From the NCBI GenBank assembly GCA_041392305.1, contig JAWKMJ010000009.1, forward strand, positions 70,055 to 134,054: 64,000 nucleotides of DNA, written 5' to 3'. A program made the position numbers and the translations under genes. Below the pieces are notes generated by a model that saw only the letters and a program-made list of their open reading frames with translations, was not told where the DNA came from and made no database searches. Positions 26,160-34,882 of the stretch are shown here, in pieces. This stretch comes from JAGQYP01 sp041392305. GTDB lineage: Bacteria; Bacteroidota; Bacteroidia; Flavobacteriales_D; Crocinitomicaceae. Numbering within the stretch: position 1 is the first letter of the stretch; the number at the start of each line of letters is the position of its first letter.

Positions 26160-27770
26160 CTATTCAACTAAAAAGCTAAGAATCTTATTTCCTCTCACAC
26201 CGACAACAATTCGGTTGTTAATAGCCACAGGAGAAGACTCAAAAGTGTAATTTGTTTTTTCCTGAAAGATCAATTCTCCTGATTTCCCATTTATTAGGTA
26301 AATTGATCCTTGTACATCAGTGAAGAATAGGTACATATTTCCAATATTATCATAGAGGTCGAGCGGTGATGCCCAGGAATATGCGCGCAATAGAAAGGAA
26401 TATACCTCTCTACCTGTTTCCTTGTCGATAGCAACAAGTTCGGCTTGGTTTTTCTCATTCATTCTTGAGAATATAACATAAACAAGATTTTTGCATTTCT
26501 TTTTGCCGATTAAAGGTGTAGCTAAAATCCCTCCACTGTTGGTTTTGTTAGCAATTGGTGTGCCTCTGCAAAGGCGTTGAATATTCCATATTTCTTTTCC
26601 ATTTCGAGCATCTAATTTTCGAAAGGAGGATATGGCTTCAGGACCGCGAAAATCTACTTCATTTCCTACGTAAAGAAATTTTTGATCACCTTCATGATCG
26701 ATTACAATTGTAGCATCCGTATCATCTTCGTTTTTTTGATTCCAAATTGGAATTTGATTGATTAAATCCATGCAAAATATGTTGCCACTATTATCTGCAA
26801 AGAATCCAAATTTCCCGTCTGCGGCCATACTGGATTCAAGTCCGTGTCTGGGCATGTGATTATTGGTGTATTTCCATTTGGATGCAATTCCTATCTTGTT
26901 GGGGTTTTCGCTGTTTAAGGTATAGATTAGGCCATTTTCACTTGGCCAAAACACCCTTCCAGATATCCTATCAATGAGCGGATTGCTGTCAAATGCTCCC
27001 CATTTTCTATAGGCATCTTGATCTCTTCCGGATTGATGAAAAACCACTTCATTTTTAATCATATCGATTACATACGAGCCAAACCGCATCCCTTTATCTA
27101 TTCCCTGTCCAACATAAAGCAATCCATTTAATCTGGGATCTACGGATGGAGTTCCTTTTATGGGGCCGTCTAGTCGAATCGAGCTTCTTGTGCTATCTCC
27201 TGTTTCTAAGTCCAAAAAATAAACTTCACCTGAAAGCGAGCCTATAATGACTTCCCGAGCTTCCATATTTTGAAGAAATTTTTGGTCGTAAATCTCCAAA
27301 CGCTTCTTCATTTCCTCAGACCACTGAATAATCAAAGGTTGTCCCGTCCATCCTGTTCCACCACCCCAAGTTCCAAAACGCGTGCTGCCGGTGTCCTGCC
27401 TTGTTTTAAAAATCCAATCCAGATTTATCTTTGTTGGTTTTTGGACTAAAAGACCTCGAGAAGGTGCATTTCTATATGTGTTTCCTCGAAAACATAAAAT
27501 ATCATTTTCATTTTCGCAGTATTCATTTCCAAAGCCAATAAAATTATTGGAATAGGCGTTTCCTTGGATAAATTCCCAACGGAAGTCATGATCCAAAAAC
27601 GGCATAGGATTGAAACGAATGGAATTCATTTTATGCATGTCTGTTTCTTCTTCGGAAAACGACTTTTTTGGTAGAGGTTTCACTTTCATTTCTCCAAGAG
27701 CAAATAAAATATATACTCCCAATAGAAAAAGAAGTAAACCAATTTGAAATAATCGATTCCAGAAGTTCAT
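26160..27770 (-). CDS. PQQ-like beta-propeller protein with N-terminal membrane anchor
   Basis: 536 residues. One N-terminal hydrophobic segment (LFQIGLLLFLLGVYILFAL) should anchor it, with the rest periplasmic or exported. The body shows propeller blades of the PQQ-like/quinoprotein type: GSLSGEVYFLDLETGDSTR, GLIYTLNSENPNKIG, LVAIDKETGREVYSFLL, GSIYLINGKSGELIFQE. No clear PQQ-binding residues can be judged, so it is probably a structural propeller rather than a dehydrogenase. It is a single gene divergent from 27870. Confidence 0.82.
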   Translation of the reverse strand: MNFWNRLFQIGLLLFLLGVYILFALGEMKVKPLPKKSFSEEETDMHKMNSIRFNPMPFLDHDFRWEFIQGNAYSNNFIGFGNEYCENENDILCFRGNTYRNAPSRGLLVQKPTKINLDWIFKTRQDTGSTRFGTWGGGTGWTGQPLIIQWSEEMKKRLEIYDQKFLQNMEAREVIIGSLSGEVYFLDLETGDSTRSSIRLDGPIKGTPSVDPRLNGLLYVGQGIDKGMRFGSYVIDMIKNEVVFHQSGRDQDAYRKWGAFDSNPLIDRISGRVFWPSENGLIYTLNSENPNKIGIASKWKYTNNHMPRHGLESSMAADGKFGFFADNSGNIFCMDLINQIPIWNQKNEDDTDATIVIDHEGDQKFLYVGNEVDFRGPEAISSFRKLDARNGKEIWNIQRLCRGTPIANKTNSGGILATPLIGKKKCKNLVYVIFSRMNEKNQAELVAIDKETGREVYSFLLRAYSWASPLDLYDNIGNMYLFFTDVQGSIYLINGKSGELIFQEKTNYTFESSPVAINNRIVVGVRGNKILSFLVE

Positions 27771-27869
27771 TCCTGAAGAAAATAAGGCAATTTATGAAAT
27801 TTAGAAATTTGAGAAAAAAATGCTGACTCCCTTTTGCTATATTTAAACAAATATTTAAACACAATACTT

Positions 27870-28271
27870 ATGAAATCTCTTTTCTTATTTATCTTCTTAG
27901 TCGTTTTGGGTTGGACAACAAATTCCATTGCTCAGGATGATTGGAGGGGTACTTACACTTATTCTCGTGGAGAAGCAACCTATGAAATCGAAATTTATGG
28001 TCCTCCCGGAGAATTGGAGGGCGATTTCAAATGCACTAGTGAAGGAGGAAGCTATAAAATTTCCTTGAATTTGATCGAAGATGGGAGTACACTTCGAGTA
28101 GAAGCAGTTAAAGTTTGGGAAGGTTCATGTCCAATAGAAGAAAGAATTATGGAGAACCCAATCATGTTCAAGCTGACCCATGATGGTGAGAAAGTAATAA
28201 CAGAAATTGGGAGTCATCATCTCGGAGGATATTCAAAAGGCCATAAAGAAGCTCTTTTTAAGAAGTCCTAA
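27870..28271 (+). CDS. Small secreted protein, DUF5991-like
   Basis: 133 residues from the ATG at 27870, which begins a signal peptide (MKSLFLFIFLVVLGWTTNSIAQ); an earlier in-frame ATG at 27834 would add twelve residues ahead of it and is less likely. The mature protein is beta-rich (DDWRGTYTYSRGEATYEIEIY, GDFKCTSEGGSYKI), resembling DUF5991. Function unknown. It is followed by a strong terminator at 28300-28322 and so is a single-gene unit. Confidence 0.72.
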   Translation: MKSLFLFIFLVVLGWTTNSIAQDDWRGTYTYSRGEATYEIEIYGPPGELEGDFKCTSEGGSYKISLNLIEDGSTLRVEAVKVWEGSCPIEERIMENPIMFKLTHDGEKVITEIGSHHLGGYSKGHKEALFKKS

Positions 28272-28299
28272 AGCGCATTGGAAATATTTGATTTTACCA

Positions 28300-28322
28300 T
28301 CCCTCTTCGGAGGGATTTTTTG
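28300..28322 (+). terminator. Rho-independent terminator after the DUF5991-like gene
   Basis: ATCCCTC-TTCG-GAGGGAT stem with a UUCG tetraloop, then T residues. Confidence 0.9.
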
Positions 28323-28358
28323 TTTTCTGGCATAGTTCGTGAAGTAGTAGGAAAAAAC

Positions 28359-28366
28359 TATATTTG
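28359..28366 (+). promoter_or_regulatory. Candidate -7 element for the DUF4476 gene
   Basis: TATATTTG matches TAnnTTTG and ends 22 bases before the ATG at 28389. No clear -33 was found. Confidence 0.5.
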
Positions 28367-28388
28367 AATCGAACTAAAAATATTGATT

Positions 28389-29438
28389 ATGAGAATATTG
28401 ATCGTACTAATTAGCATTTTGTTTTTGTTGCAATCGAATGCCCAGAATTGTCAGGGAATTTCGGAAACCGTATTTGTTCCGAAATACAATCAGGTAGTGA
28501 CTCAAAATTCAGACAATTATAAGCTAAATAAAGCCATTGTTGTTTTTAGTGGTCAGTGCTTAACTGCAGACCAGATCAAAAGAGTGGCCATGCTTTTTAG
28601 TCAGGATGATAAGAAATTGGAATTTTGTAAAATAGCTTGTCAAAATCTAGCGGATTATCTCAATAGGTATTATATCTATGATGCTTTTAATTCTTTTTCA
28701 ACAGTTTTTCAGCTACATGATTATTTGAATGCATTGCAAACAGGCAATACGCCTCCACCTCCGCCTGCACCACCGGTTGTTCCAACAATGACATGGCCAA
28801 ATTATGTATATCCTTCTACAGTCAATTACAATGGGAGAAAAGGATGCCAGCAAATTATTGATGATCAGATGTTCAATACTTTTGCATATCAGGTGAGTCA
28901 AAAGAGTGGAACAGATCAGTTAAATCATATTCGAAATAATGCGAAATTTTATTGTCTTAGTATGACACAATTGATGAAACTCGCAAGTTTGGTTCAAAAT
29001 GCAGATAGTCGATTAGTAATTATGAAAGAGTTGTTCATGAATTGTTATGATCTGGATAATTATCCCTCAGCTACGGCTGTTTTTGGGTCGGCTACTCGAC
29101 AAACCGAATGGTTGCAATATTGCCAGAAAGAGTTGGATGCCACGACTGCTTGTACTACCTCTGATGCTGAATTTGGTGATATAAAAAATTCAATCAAGCA
29201 AAAAACCTTCACCAATGATATGTTGGAACATTCCCGATTTTTTGCTCAGAATAAATGTCTCAGTGTAAAGCAGGTTACTAGTATAATGGGACTTTTTATT
29301 TCCGACAATGACAAAGTTGAAATTGCAAAGATTTTTTATGACAAATGCACAGATAAAGGGAACTATTACAAATGTATAGATGCCCTTACTTTTACTATGC
29401 AAAAAGATGAATTAAGAAACTGGCTCAAAAACAAGTAA
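28389..29438 (+). CDS. Secreted protein with three DUF4476-type domains
   Basis: 349 residues from the ATG at 28389, which begins a signal peptide (MRILIVLISILFLLQSNAQ). There are three copies of a helical ~90-residue unit of DUF4476 style: near 45-115 (LTADQIKRVAMLFSQDDKKLE), 155-245 (LSMTQLMKLASLVQNADSRL) and 255-345 (LSVKQVTSIMGLFISDNDKVE). A proline-rich linker (TPPPPPAPPVVPT) sits between copies 1 and 2. DUF4476 is common in secreted Bacteroidota proteins and has no assigned function. Its 3' end is two bases from the end of the convergent gene at 29441. Confidence 0.85.
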   Translation: MRILIVLISILFLLQSNAQNCQGISETVFVPKYNQVVTQNSDNYKLNKAIVVFSGQCLTADQIKRVAMLFSQDDKKLEFCKIACQNLADYLNRYYIYDAFNSFSTVFQLHDYLNALQTGNTPPPPPAPPVVPTMTWPNYVYPSTVNYNGRKGCQQIIDDQMFNTFAYQVSQKSGTDQLNHIRNNAKFYCLSMTQLMKLASLVQNADSRLVIMKELFMNCYDLDNYPSATAVFGSATRQTEWLQYCQKELDATTACTTSDAEFGDIKNSIKQKTFTNDMLEHSRFFAQNKCLSVKQVTSIMGLFISDNDKVEIAKIFYDKCTDKGNYYKCIDALTFTMQKDELRNWLKNK

Positions 29439-29440
29439 GC

Positions 29441-30052
29441 CTATTTTAATTTTGTTTTTTTACCCAATTTCAACTTCCCTGTTGAGTCTACGGAATGTGT
29501 CCATGAGTAGGTTTCTTGTGGCCCATAATCCAAACCATAATCTGTTTCAATAGATTTTTTAGAATCTAATTTGAATGCCAGGTCAAGGGAGGACCCATTT
29601 TTAGTAATTTTCACCGTCAGCACTCCTTCATCCATTCCTGCACCTCCTCTAGTGTAGGCAAGGTCTGTGATATTTTCCAATTTATAGGAGCCCTCTTTAT
29701 AGATTGCAAAAGAATATTCATCCATGTGCGAGGGAACCGGAACTACAAGTGTTGAGTACATAAGTAAATAGATTCCTTTCGATAATTCAACTTTTCCAGC
29801 CGCCCCAATGTGCATGCCAAACCCTTCATCATCGAATCCACCCATACTCAGAATTTTCTCTTGCATTTCTGAGGTAAGAGCATTTTGTTCAGGAGATTGA
29901 ATTCCATTATCTGAATTGGTGAATTCAACAGGTAGAGATACATTTTTAAAAAGATCTAGACACGCTTTTTCGAGTTTGGATTTGTCTTGAGCTGTTACAA
30001 TTGTTCCAAAACCGAAAGCAAGGAACACAAGGAATGCGAATTTCATTTTCAT
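29441..30052 (-). CDS. Secreted protein of unknown function
   Basis: 203 residues with a signal peptide (KMKFAFLVFLAFGFGTIVTAQ). The mature part is beta-rich, with GGFDDEGFGMHIGAAGKV and DYGPQETYSWTHSVDSTGK; it has one internal cysteine near residue 31. I do not recognise the family. It is convergent with the DUF4476 gene and lies 45 bases downstream of the CarH-like regulator on the same strand, so it could be the last gene of that transcript, although its product gives no link to carotenoids. Confidence 0.6.
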   Translation of the reverse strand: MKMKFAFLVFLAFGFGTIVTAQDKSKLEKACLDLFKNVSLPVEFTNSDNGIQSPEQNALTSEMQEKILSMGGFDDEGFGMHIGAAGKVELSKGIYLLMYSTLVVPVPSHMDEYSFAIYKEGSYKLENITDLAYTRGGAGMDEGVLTVKITKNGSSLDLAFKLDSKKSIETDYGLDYGPQETYSWTHSVDSTGKLKLGKKTKLK

Positions 30053-30097
30053 TGTATAAAGTTTTTGGTTGTTTAAAAACGAAATTAAGAAATAATC

Positions 30098-30976
30098 TTA
30101 TAAAATATGAGTGAAAAAATCGTCAATTGAATGAATCATCCATTGATTTTTTGCACTTGTTTCTTTGGATTCTTTCGCCGCCGCTCCTGACCAATAAAAA
30201 GGAATTTTGGGATACATTTCAGACAAGTCATTTTTAAGATGCAGAAAATCTTTTATATTCTTTCTTGAAACAACGAATGCATAGACTCCGTCAGGATCCA
30301 CTGAGTCAATAGTTTGTGTCAAACTTTTAAATGGGACTCTTGACCCTAAATAAATCACTTTATGACCAAAATACCGCAATAGGTAATTGATATAGAGCAA
30401 TCCAATTTCATGTTCCTCTGATTCAGGTAGCCAAAGAACAAAAGTTTTTCCTGATCCTAAACTCAGTTTGGCAGTTTCTACAATAATTCGATCTCGAATC
30501 AGGCAAGAAGTGAAATGTTCTTGGGCTGGAGAAAAATCGCCGATTTCCCATAGCATTCCTACACGAATCAAGACTTTGTGCAGGACAGAATGGAAAGCAT
30601 TTTTAAGCCCAATCTGATCGATCATTTCATCCATGGCCTTCTGAAACAAGTTTTCATTCAACAACATTCCTGCTTCAATCAATTGATTGATATAAATGGC
30701 TTCAGAATCTCCAATAGAAAGTTGGTTGTTTGTTTTTGCAGAAAGGATTTTAGTTTTATCCTCTTCAGTGAGTCCTACGATTTGGGAGATTTTATAGCCT
30801 AAATCCTGTAGAACTTTTATTTGAAGAACCAGTCTTACATCTTCATCATTATAGGTTCGAATATTAGATTCAGAGCGATCTGGATTGAAGATTTGGTATC
30901 GTTGTTCCCATATTCGGAGTGTATGTTTTTTGATCCCCGATATTTTTTCCAATTCTTGAATTGAGTAGTGAGCCAT
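30098..30976 (-). CDS. CarH/LitR-type B12-dependent MerR photoreceptor regulator
   Basis: 292 residues from the ATG at 30976, chosen because it precedes the MerR helix-turn-helix (YSIQELEKISGIKKHTLRIW). An earlier start at 31027 would add 17 unlikely residues. Residues 1-70 form the MerR DNA-binding domain, ~95-165 a helical bundle, and ~175-290 a Rossmann-type cobalamin domain. Two diagnostic motifs are intact: W143-x9-E153-H154 and E187-x-H189-x-x-G192, the latter giving the lower cobalt ligand. In known CarH proteins adenosylcobalamin binding in the dark makes a tetrameric repressor that light dissociates. Residue 144 is Glu, not the His seen in Thermus CarH, so the photoproduct chemistry may differ. 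It adjoins a CruF-like carotenoid gene. Confidence 0.88.
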   Translation of the reverse strand: MAHYSIQELEKISGIKKHTLRIWEQRYQIFNPDRSESNIRTYNDEDVRLVLQIKVLQDLGYKISQIVGLTEEDKTKILSAKTNNQLSIGDSEAIYINQLIEAGMLLNENLFQKAMDEMIDQIGLKNAFHSVLHKVLIRVGMLWEIGDFSPAQEHFTSCLIRDRIIVETAKLSLGSGKTFVLWLPESEEHEIGLLYINYLLRYFGHKVIYLGSRVPFKSLTQTIDSVDPDGVYAFVVSRKNIKDFLHLKNDLSEMYPKIPFYWSGAAAKESKETSAKNQWMIHSIDDFFTHIL

Positions 30977-31030
30977 TCTTAATTTGTCTAAACTATTGAG
31001 GAGGAAAAGTGAAGTAAAGTTAAACAAATT

Positions 31031-31678
31031 TTAAATTCCCAGATAGAGCCCAACAAAAAAGAAGAGATTAATGAAAAACAGATATTTGAAAAGGCTTTTT
31101 TTCTTTGTAGTATTCCATAACAGCCATTGCATCAAAAAAGCCAGTACGAACCAGCAAATGTAATTGAAGAGTGGCGGTGTACCCTCTTGCCAGGACCACA
31201 GATTGTATGCAATTGCAACGGGTTCGAGTAAAGCATCAAACAGTAACATGAATAATGATCCTAGTAGGATATTGGCACTTTTGGAAAGATTAAAATGTTT
31301 GAAAAACGACTGGATACCAATACTCAAACTCAGCCATAGAATTCCGATGATCAAAGGGGTTTCCAAAATTTTAATTCCGAGAGAATCACTGTAGGTATAT
31401 TCCCCGAAAAGATACCCTGTGTTGACACCAATCATTTCTGCACAAAAACCGATCAAATAGACAGAGAGGTAAGGCACCCAGTTTTTTGAAATGGTTTTAA
31501 ATTCAGGAGCGAAGCAAAGTGCCGAGCTGATCAAAATGATCCAGCTGGATGAAGCCATCAAATCGGTATTTTTACCAATTAAAATTTCATACAGACCCAC
31601 TATATGCAGAATTAAGATAATTCCAATGGCAAAGGGGCCGTACCAGTAGGGTTTCATTTTTTTTAGGGTAAGCTCCAT
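31031..31678 (-). CDS. Carotenoid biosynthesis protein, CruF/DUF422-like
   Basis: 215 residues, all membrane helices (about seven). The sequence PYLSVYLIGFCAEMIGVNTG, FGEYTYSDSLG and LLFDALLEPVAIAYNLWSW match the DUF422 carotenoid family, which includes CruF, the gamma-carotene 1',2'-hydratase, and related enzymes. Conserved acidic residues (E in CAEMIG, D in FDALLEP) sit within the membrane. It lies just upstream of the CarH-like regulator (54 bases), consistent with light-controlled pigment synthesis. No phytoene synthase or desaturase is in the window. Confidence 0.85.
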   Translation of the reverse strand: MELTLKKMKPYWYGPFAIGIILILHIVGLYEILIGKNTDLMASSSWIILISSALCFAPEFKTISKNWVPYLSVYLIGFCAEMIGVNTGYLFGEYTYSDSLGIKILETPLIIGILWLSLSIGIQSFFKHFNLSKSANILLGSLFMLLFDALLEPVAIAYNLWSWQEGTPPLFNYICWFVLAFLMQWLLWNTTKKKSLFKYLFFINLFFFVGLYLGI

Positions 31679-31680
31679 AG

Positions 31681-32148
31681 TTAAGGAAATTTCGCCAAAA
31701 CCCCATCGATTAAATCGACCAATTCCTGATCAGATGAATTTTGTTTTTTATAATCTAATAAGACTTTTTTGTCTTCTGCAATATTCGTATTGTATTTTAG
31801 AAATTTCGGAGCATTTTTTTGAACCGCATATCGTACCAGACGTAAATCTGCATTTCCGGGGTATTTTGCAATTGCTTGATCTAATTTTGTACGACCTGTT
31901 TTGAAATTCTCCATTTTCTTGTGAACCCAAAATACATATTTTGCATTCATTATATAATAAAGACATTTGTACGCGTAAACCGTTGGATTGTCAATGTTGG
32001 TGGATTTTGTAAGTTCCCATAGTTCAGAATTATATTCCTCACTGTAGTGAACTTTCGTAAATAAGGATCTGATTTTTTTTTGGTAGGAGCTTTGACCAAA
32101 AGCTAAAAATCCAAATAAGAAAGAAAGAGTTAATATACTTGAGCGCAT
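31681..32148 (-). CDS. Secreted protein of unknown function
   Basis: 155 residues from the ATG at 32148, which begins a signal peptide (MRSSILTLSFLFGFLAFGQ); the earlier ATG at 32157 would add only three residues. The mature part is helical and Lys/Tyr-rich (YKCLYYIMNAKYVFWVHKKM). I do not recognise the family. It ends two bases before the start of the CruF-like gene, so it is likely co-transcribed with the carotenoid gene and regulator. Confidence 0.6.
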   Translation of the reverse strand: MRSSILTLSFLFGFLAFGQSSYQKKIRSLFTKVHYSEEYNSELWELTKSTNIDNPTVYAYKCLYYIMNAKYVFWVHKKMENFKTGRTKLDQAIAKYPGNADLRLVRYAVQKNAPKFLKYNTNIAEDKKVLLDYKKQNSSDQELVDLIDGVLAKFP

Positions 32149-32220
32149 GACTTCCAATTTTTGATTTTGTTTAACTCTCTAACAAGAAAGTCGCTCAAAA
32201 GTTTAATCAAAAAGCAAAAA

Positions 32221-34869
32221 TTAAATTATTTCTTTTTCCTTACAATAATTGATTAGCTCTGTAGTGTTGTAGGTATTAGTTTTGGCAAGCAATCTTCGCC
32301 GGTAGGTGTCTACGGTGTGGACACTTATATGCATTTTATCAGCAATAAGTTTACTTGGCAATCCTTCCATCAAATATTCCAATACCTCCAATTCGCGATT
32401 TGTAAAATTATTACGCTCTTTACCATTGATTTTTACACCAATCACACAAATGTCATCAACCTGTTCAAGATCTCCTTTCCAAGATTCAAATTTCTGATCA
32501 ATAAGGTCACGTTGAGCGGTCATATCTTTATCAAAGTTTTCCAGAAGAATTTCTCTGAATTGCTGGTATTTGAATTTTTTCCCACGACTACCTCCAAACT
32601 GATCTGCCAATCCATCAGAAAAAACAAAGATGCCATCTCCAGGCATTAAGTTTATCGTATTGGATTTGAATTCTTCTGTGCTGTCATTCAAACCAATATG
32701 TTTTTTAACTCCTTTGAATTCATGTAAAAATCTATCGGGAATATGTTCCAGAGAATAGGAATTGTAATCCGATTCAGTATCTAGTTTTTCCTTTGTTGAA
32801 ATGATCCATAGTGGATTATTTGCCCCAGTAAAATACAAGATTTTTCTACCAATATCTAAACCGCACAAAGCAATATCCATCCCATCCATTACTTTATGAT
32901 CACTTTTCTGAAAGCTTTCTACAACCAAATCAGAAACTTTCGTCAGAATTTCCCCTACATCCGACAATTGAAATTCGTTTACTGCTCTATTTAGTGCTCC
33001 AGCGCAAATCACGCTTACCATTGCCCCTGGCACGCCATGACCAGTACAATCAGCTGCTGCAAAGAAAGTAATGGAACTTTGCTTGTCATCGATCTTGAAA
33101 TTTGCAGTTTCCATCCAATAAAAATCTCCCGAAACAATTTCTTTCGGTTTATAGAGGATGAAGCTATTCGTTAGCCATTCTTTGACCAGTTTTTGAGGTG
33201 GGAGAACTGCTTCCTGTAATCGTTTTGCATATTTAATGGAATCCAGTATTTCTTGATTTCTTTCTTGTAATTGCATCCGGTTTTCTTCAGCAATCAGGTA
33301 GTTGTTGTGAGCACGATCGCGTTCGAGGGAAATTTCATTTTTTTGATTCAGAATAACTTCCTTATCTCTTTGTTTCTGCCTGTTATTTCGGTATAATAAA
33401 AAGATGACCACCAAGGCAAAAACGCCCGCACCAGATAAGTAGTAGATTTGATTTCGAGATCGACTAATCTGAAGATCTTTTTCAAGCATTTCTTTATCTG
33501 ATTGTTCTTTAATGAGGGAAGTATTCAAGCTATCTTTCTCTTTTTGAAGTAAGAGTTGTTTTTGATACTCCTTGCTGAGGATTTGTTGTTGATTTTTGGT
33601 GTTTTGAGTTTTGTCAATTAATTCATAGTATCTGAGTAGGTGTTTGAGGGCATTTTTTGCATCCCCCTTTTTGTTGTAAATATTAAACAAGATTTCGTTA
33701 GCAGAGCTTTCATCTTCATTGAATTCACTTTGAACAGCCAAATCAAGAGCCATTTTCCCAAACTTTAACGCTTGGTTTAATTGATTGATGCGAGTATAAT
33801 AAATAGCCGTTTGGGCATAAGCATCCGTCATAATCGCTGGGTAGTCATAATAAGAGGAGTCATTTAGCACTAGATTCAAATAGTAAATGCTACTATCCAG
33901 TTGATCAATGTGGTCCATGAGTAAAGCATATTCCGTCACAGCTTCTCCAAAATTCAAATAATTTCCAATCCTTTTCGAAATCGCCATGGATTTTCGATTC
34001 AATTCAATGGCCTCTTCAGTTCTTCCGGAAGCATTTAAAAAGATGGATTTATTGAGATAAGCTGCGGAAAGACCGATATCATCACCAACTTCTTCTCTGA
34101 TCGCAATACATTTGTCAATAAGCTCCAAGCATTTTACTGTATCGCCCATTTCAGCCAGAACATTTGCTAGGTTGTTAAAGGTTGTCGAAAGATCATTTTT
34201 GTATCTGGGATATTTTTCTTGAATTTCTCTGGCTTTATTGTAGTATTCGTATGCTTTTAGAATGTCCCCTTTCTGGTCATAGATATAGCCAATATTATTG
34301 TATTGAACCCCGTATTCCACTTCATTTCCTTTTTCCCAATTTAGGGCCTCCTTGAAATAATAAAGCGCTGAATCCAAATTTCCTTCTTCTTTGTGGGTGA
34401 ATCCAATATTATTGATGCAAACAGAAGCATCATGTGTTTTTCCTAATTTGGTATAAATTTGAAGTGCCTTTTTATACAAGATCCGAGAATCGTTATAATT
34501 GCCAATAATGTCAGTATAAAATCCTTGGTTCAAATAACAATGCCCTAAATAATACTCCAATTCTTTTTTTCGTTCAAGGTCTGTTTCTCTTTTCATTTCA
34601 GATTGAACCAAATCAAACAATAAATCACTGTACTCGATCCAGTAACGCTCGTCAAATAGTTGATCGAGCATCTCAGAAAGATGTTGGATTTTCTCGATTG
34701 GATCCTTGGCTTTGTGATAAGCTTTAAGAGATTCACGTACGACCATACGGTCATTTTCAGACATGGTTAGTGTATCTACTTTTTTGTTTAGTAGAAAAAA
34801 TGTTTCTGGCTGACCCCATAAATTAGTTGTCAGCAGGAATCCAATTAAAATCCTAAAAATGATGTGCAT
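32221..34869 (-). CDS. TPR sensor - SpoIIE phosphatase - LuxR DNA-binding fusion
   Basis: 882 residues in four parts. A signal peptide (FRILIGFLLTTNLWGQ) is followed by at least six TPR motifs (about 90-430; ASVCINNIGFTHKEEGNLDSA, VQYNNIGYIYDQKGDILKA). A coiled-coil leads to one membrane helix near 475-495 (YYLSGAGVFALVVIFLLYR). After a second coiled-coil comes a SpoIIE/PP2C domain, ~555-800 (SGDFYWMET, AAADCTGHGVPGAMVSVICAG, FSDGLADQFGG). The last 62 residues form a LuxR/GerE helix-turn-helix (FTNRELEVLEYLMEGLPSKL, HISVHTVDTYRRRL). The relative at 49668-52136 has the first three parts but ends after PP2C. A membrane-bound phosphatase carrying its own DNA-binding domain is unusual. Confidence 0.9.
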   Translation of the reverse strand: MHIIFRILIGFLLTTNLWGQPETFFLLNKKVDTLTMSENDRMVVRESLKAYHKAKDPIEKIQHLSEMLDQLFDERYWIEYSDLLFDLVQSEMKRETDLERKKELEYYLGHCYLNQGFYTDIIGNYNDSRILYKKALQIYTKLGKTHDASVCINNIGFTHKEEGNLDSALYYFKEALNWEKGNEVEYGVQYNNIGYIYDQKGDILKAYEYYNKAREIQEKYPRYKNDLSTTFNNLANVLAEMGDTVKCLELIDKCIAIREEVGDDIGLSAAYLNKSIFLNASGRTEEAIELNRKSMAISKRIGNYLNFGEAVTEYALLMDHIDQLDSSIYYLNLVLNDSSYYDYPAIMTDAYAQTAIYYTRINQLNQALKFGKMALDLAVQSEFNEDESSANEILFNIYNKKGDAKNALKHLLRYYELIDKTQNTKNQQQILSKEYQKQLLLQKEKDSLNTSLIKEQSDKEMLEKDLQISRSRNQIYYLSGAGVFALVVIFLLYRNNRQKQRDKEVILNQKNEISLERDRAHNNYLIAEENRMQLQERNQEILDSIKYAKRLQEAVLPPQKLVKEWLTNSFILYKPKEIVSGDFYWMETANFKIDDKQSSITFFAAADCTGHGVPGAMVSVICAGALNRAVNEFQLSDVGEILTKVSDLVVESFQKSDHKVMDGMDIALCGLDIGRKILYFTGANNPLWIISTKEKLDTESDYNSYSLEHIPDRFLHEFKGVKKHIGLNDSTEEFKSNTINLMPGDGIFVFSDGLADQFGGSRGKKFKYQQFREILLENFDKDMTAQRDLIDQKFESWKGDLEQVDDICVIGVKINGKERNNFTNRELEVLEYLMEGLPSKLIADKMHISVHTVDTYRRRLLAKTNTYNTTELINYCKEKEII

Positions 34870-34882
34870 TCAGCGAGTTTTC

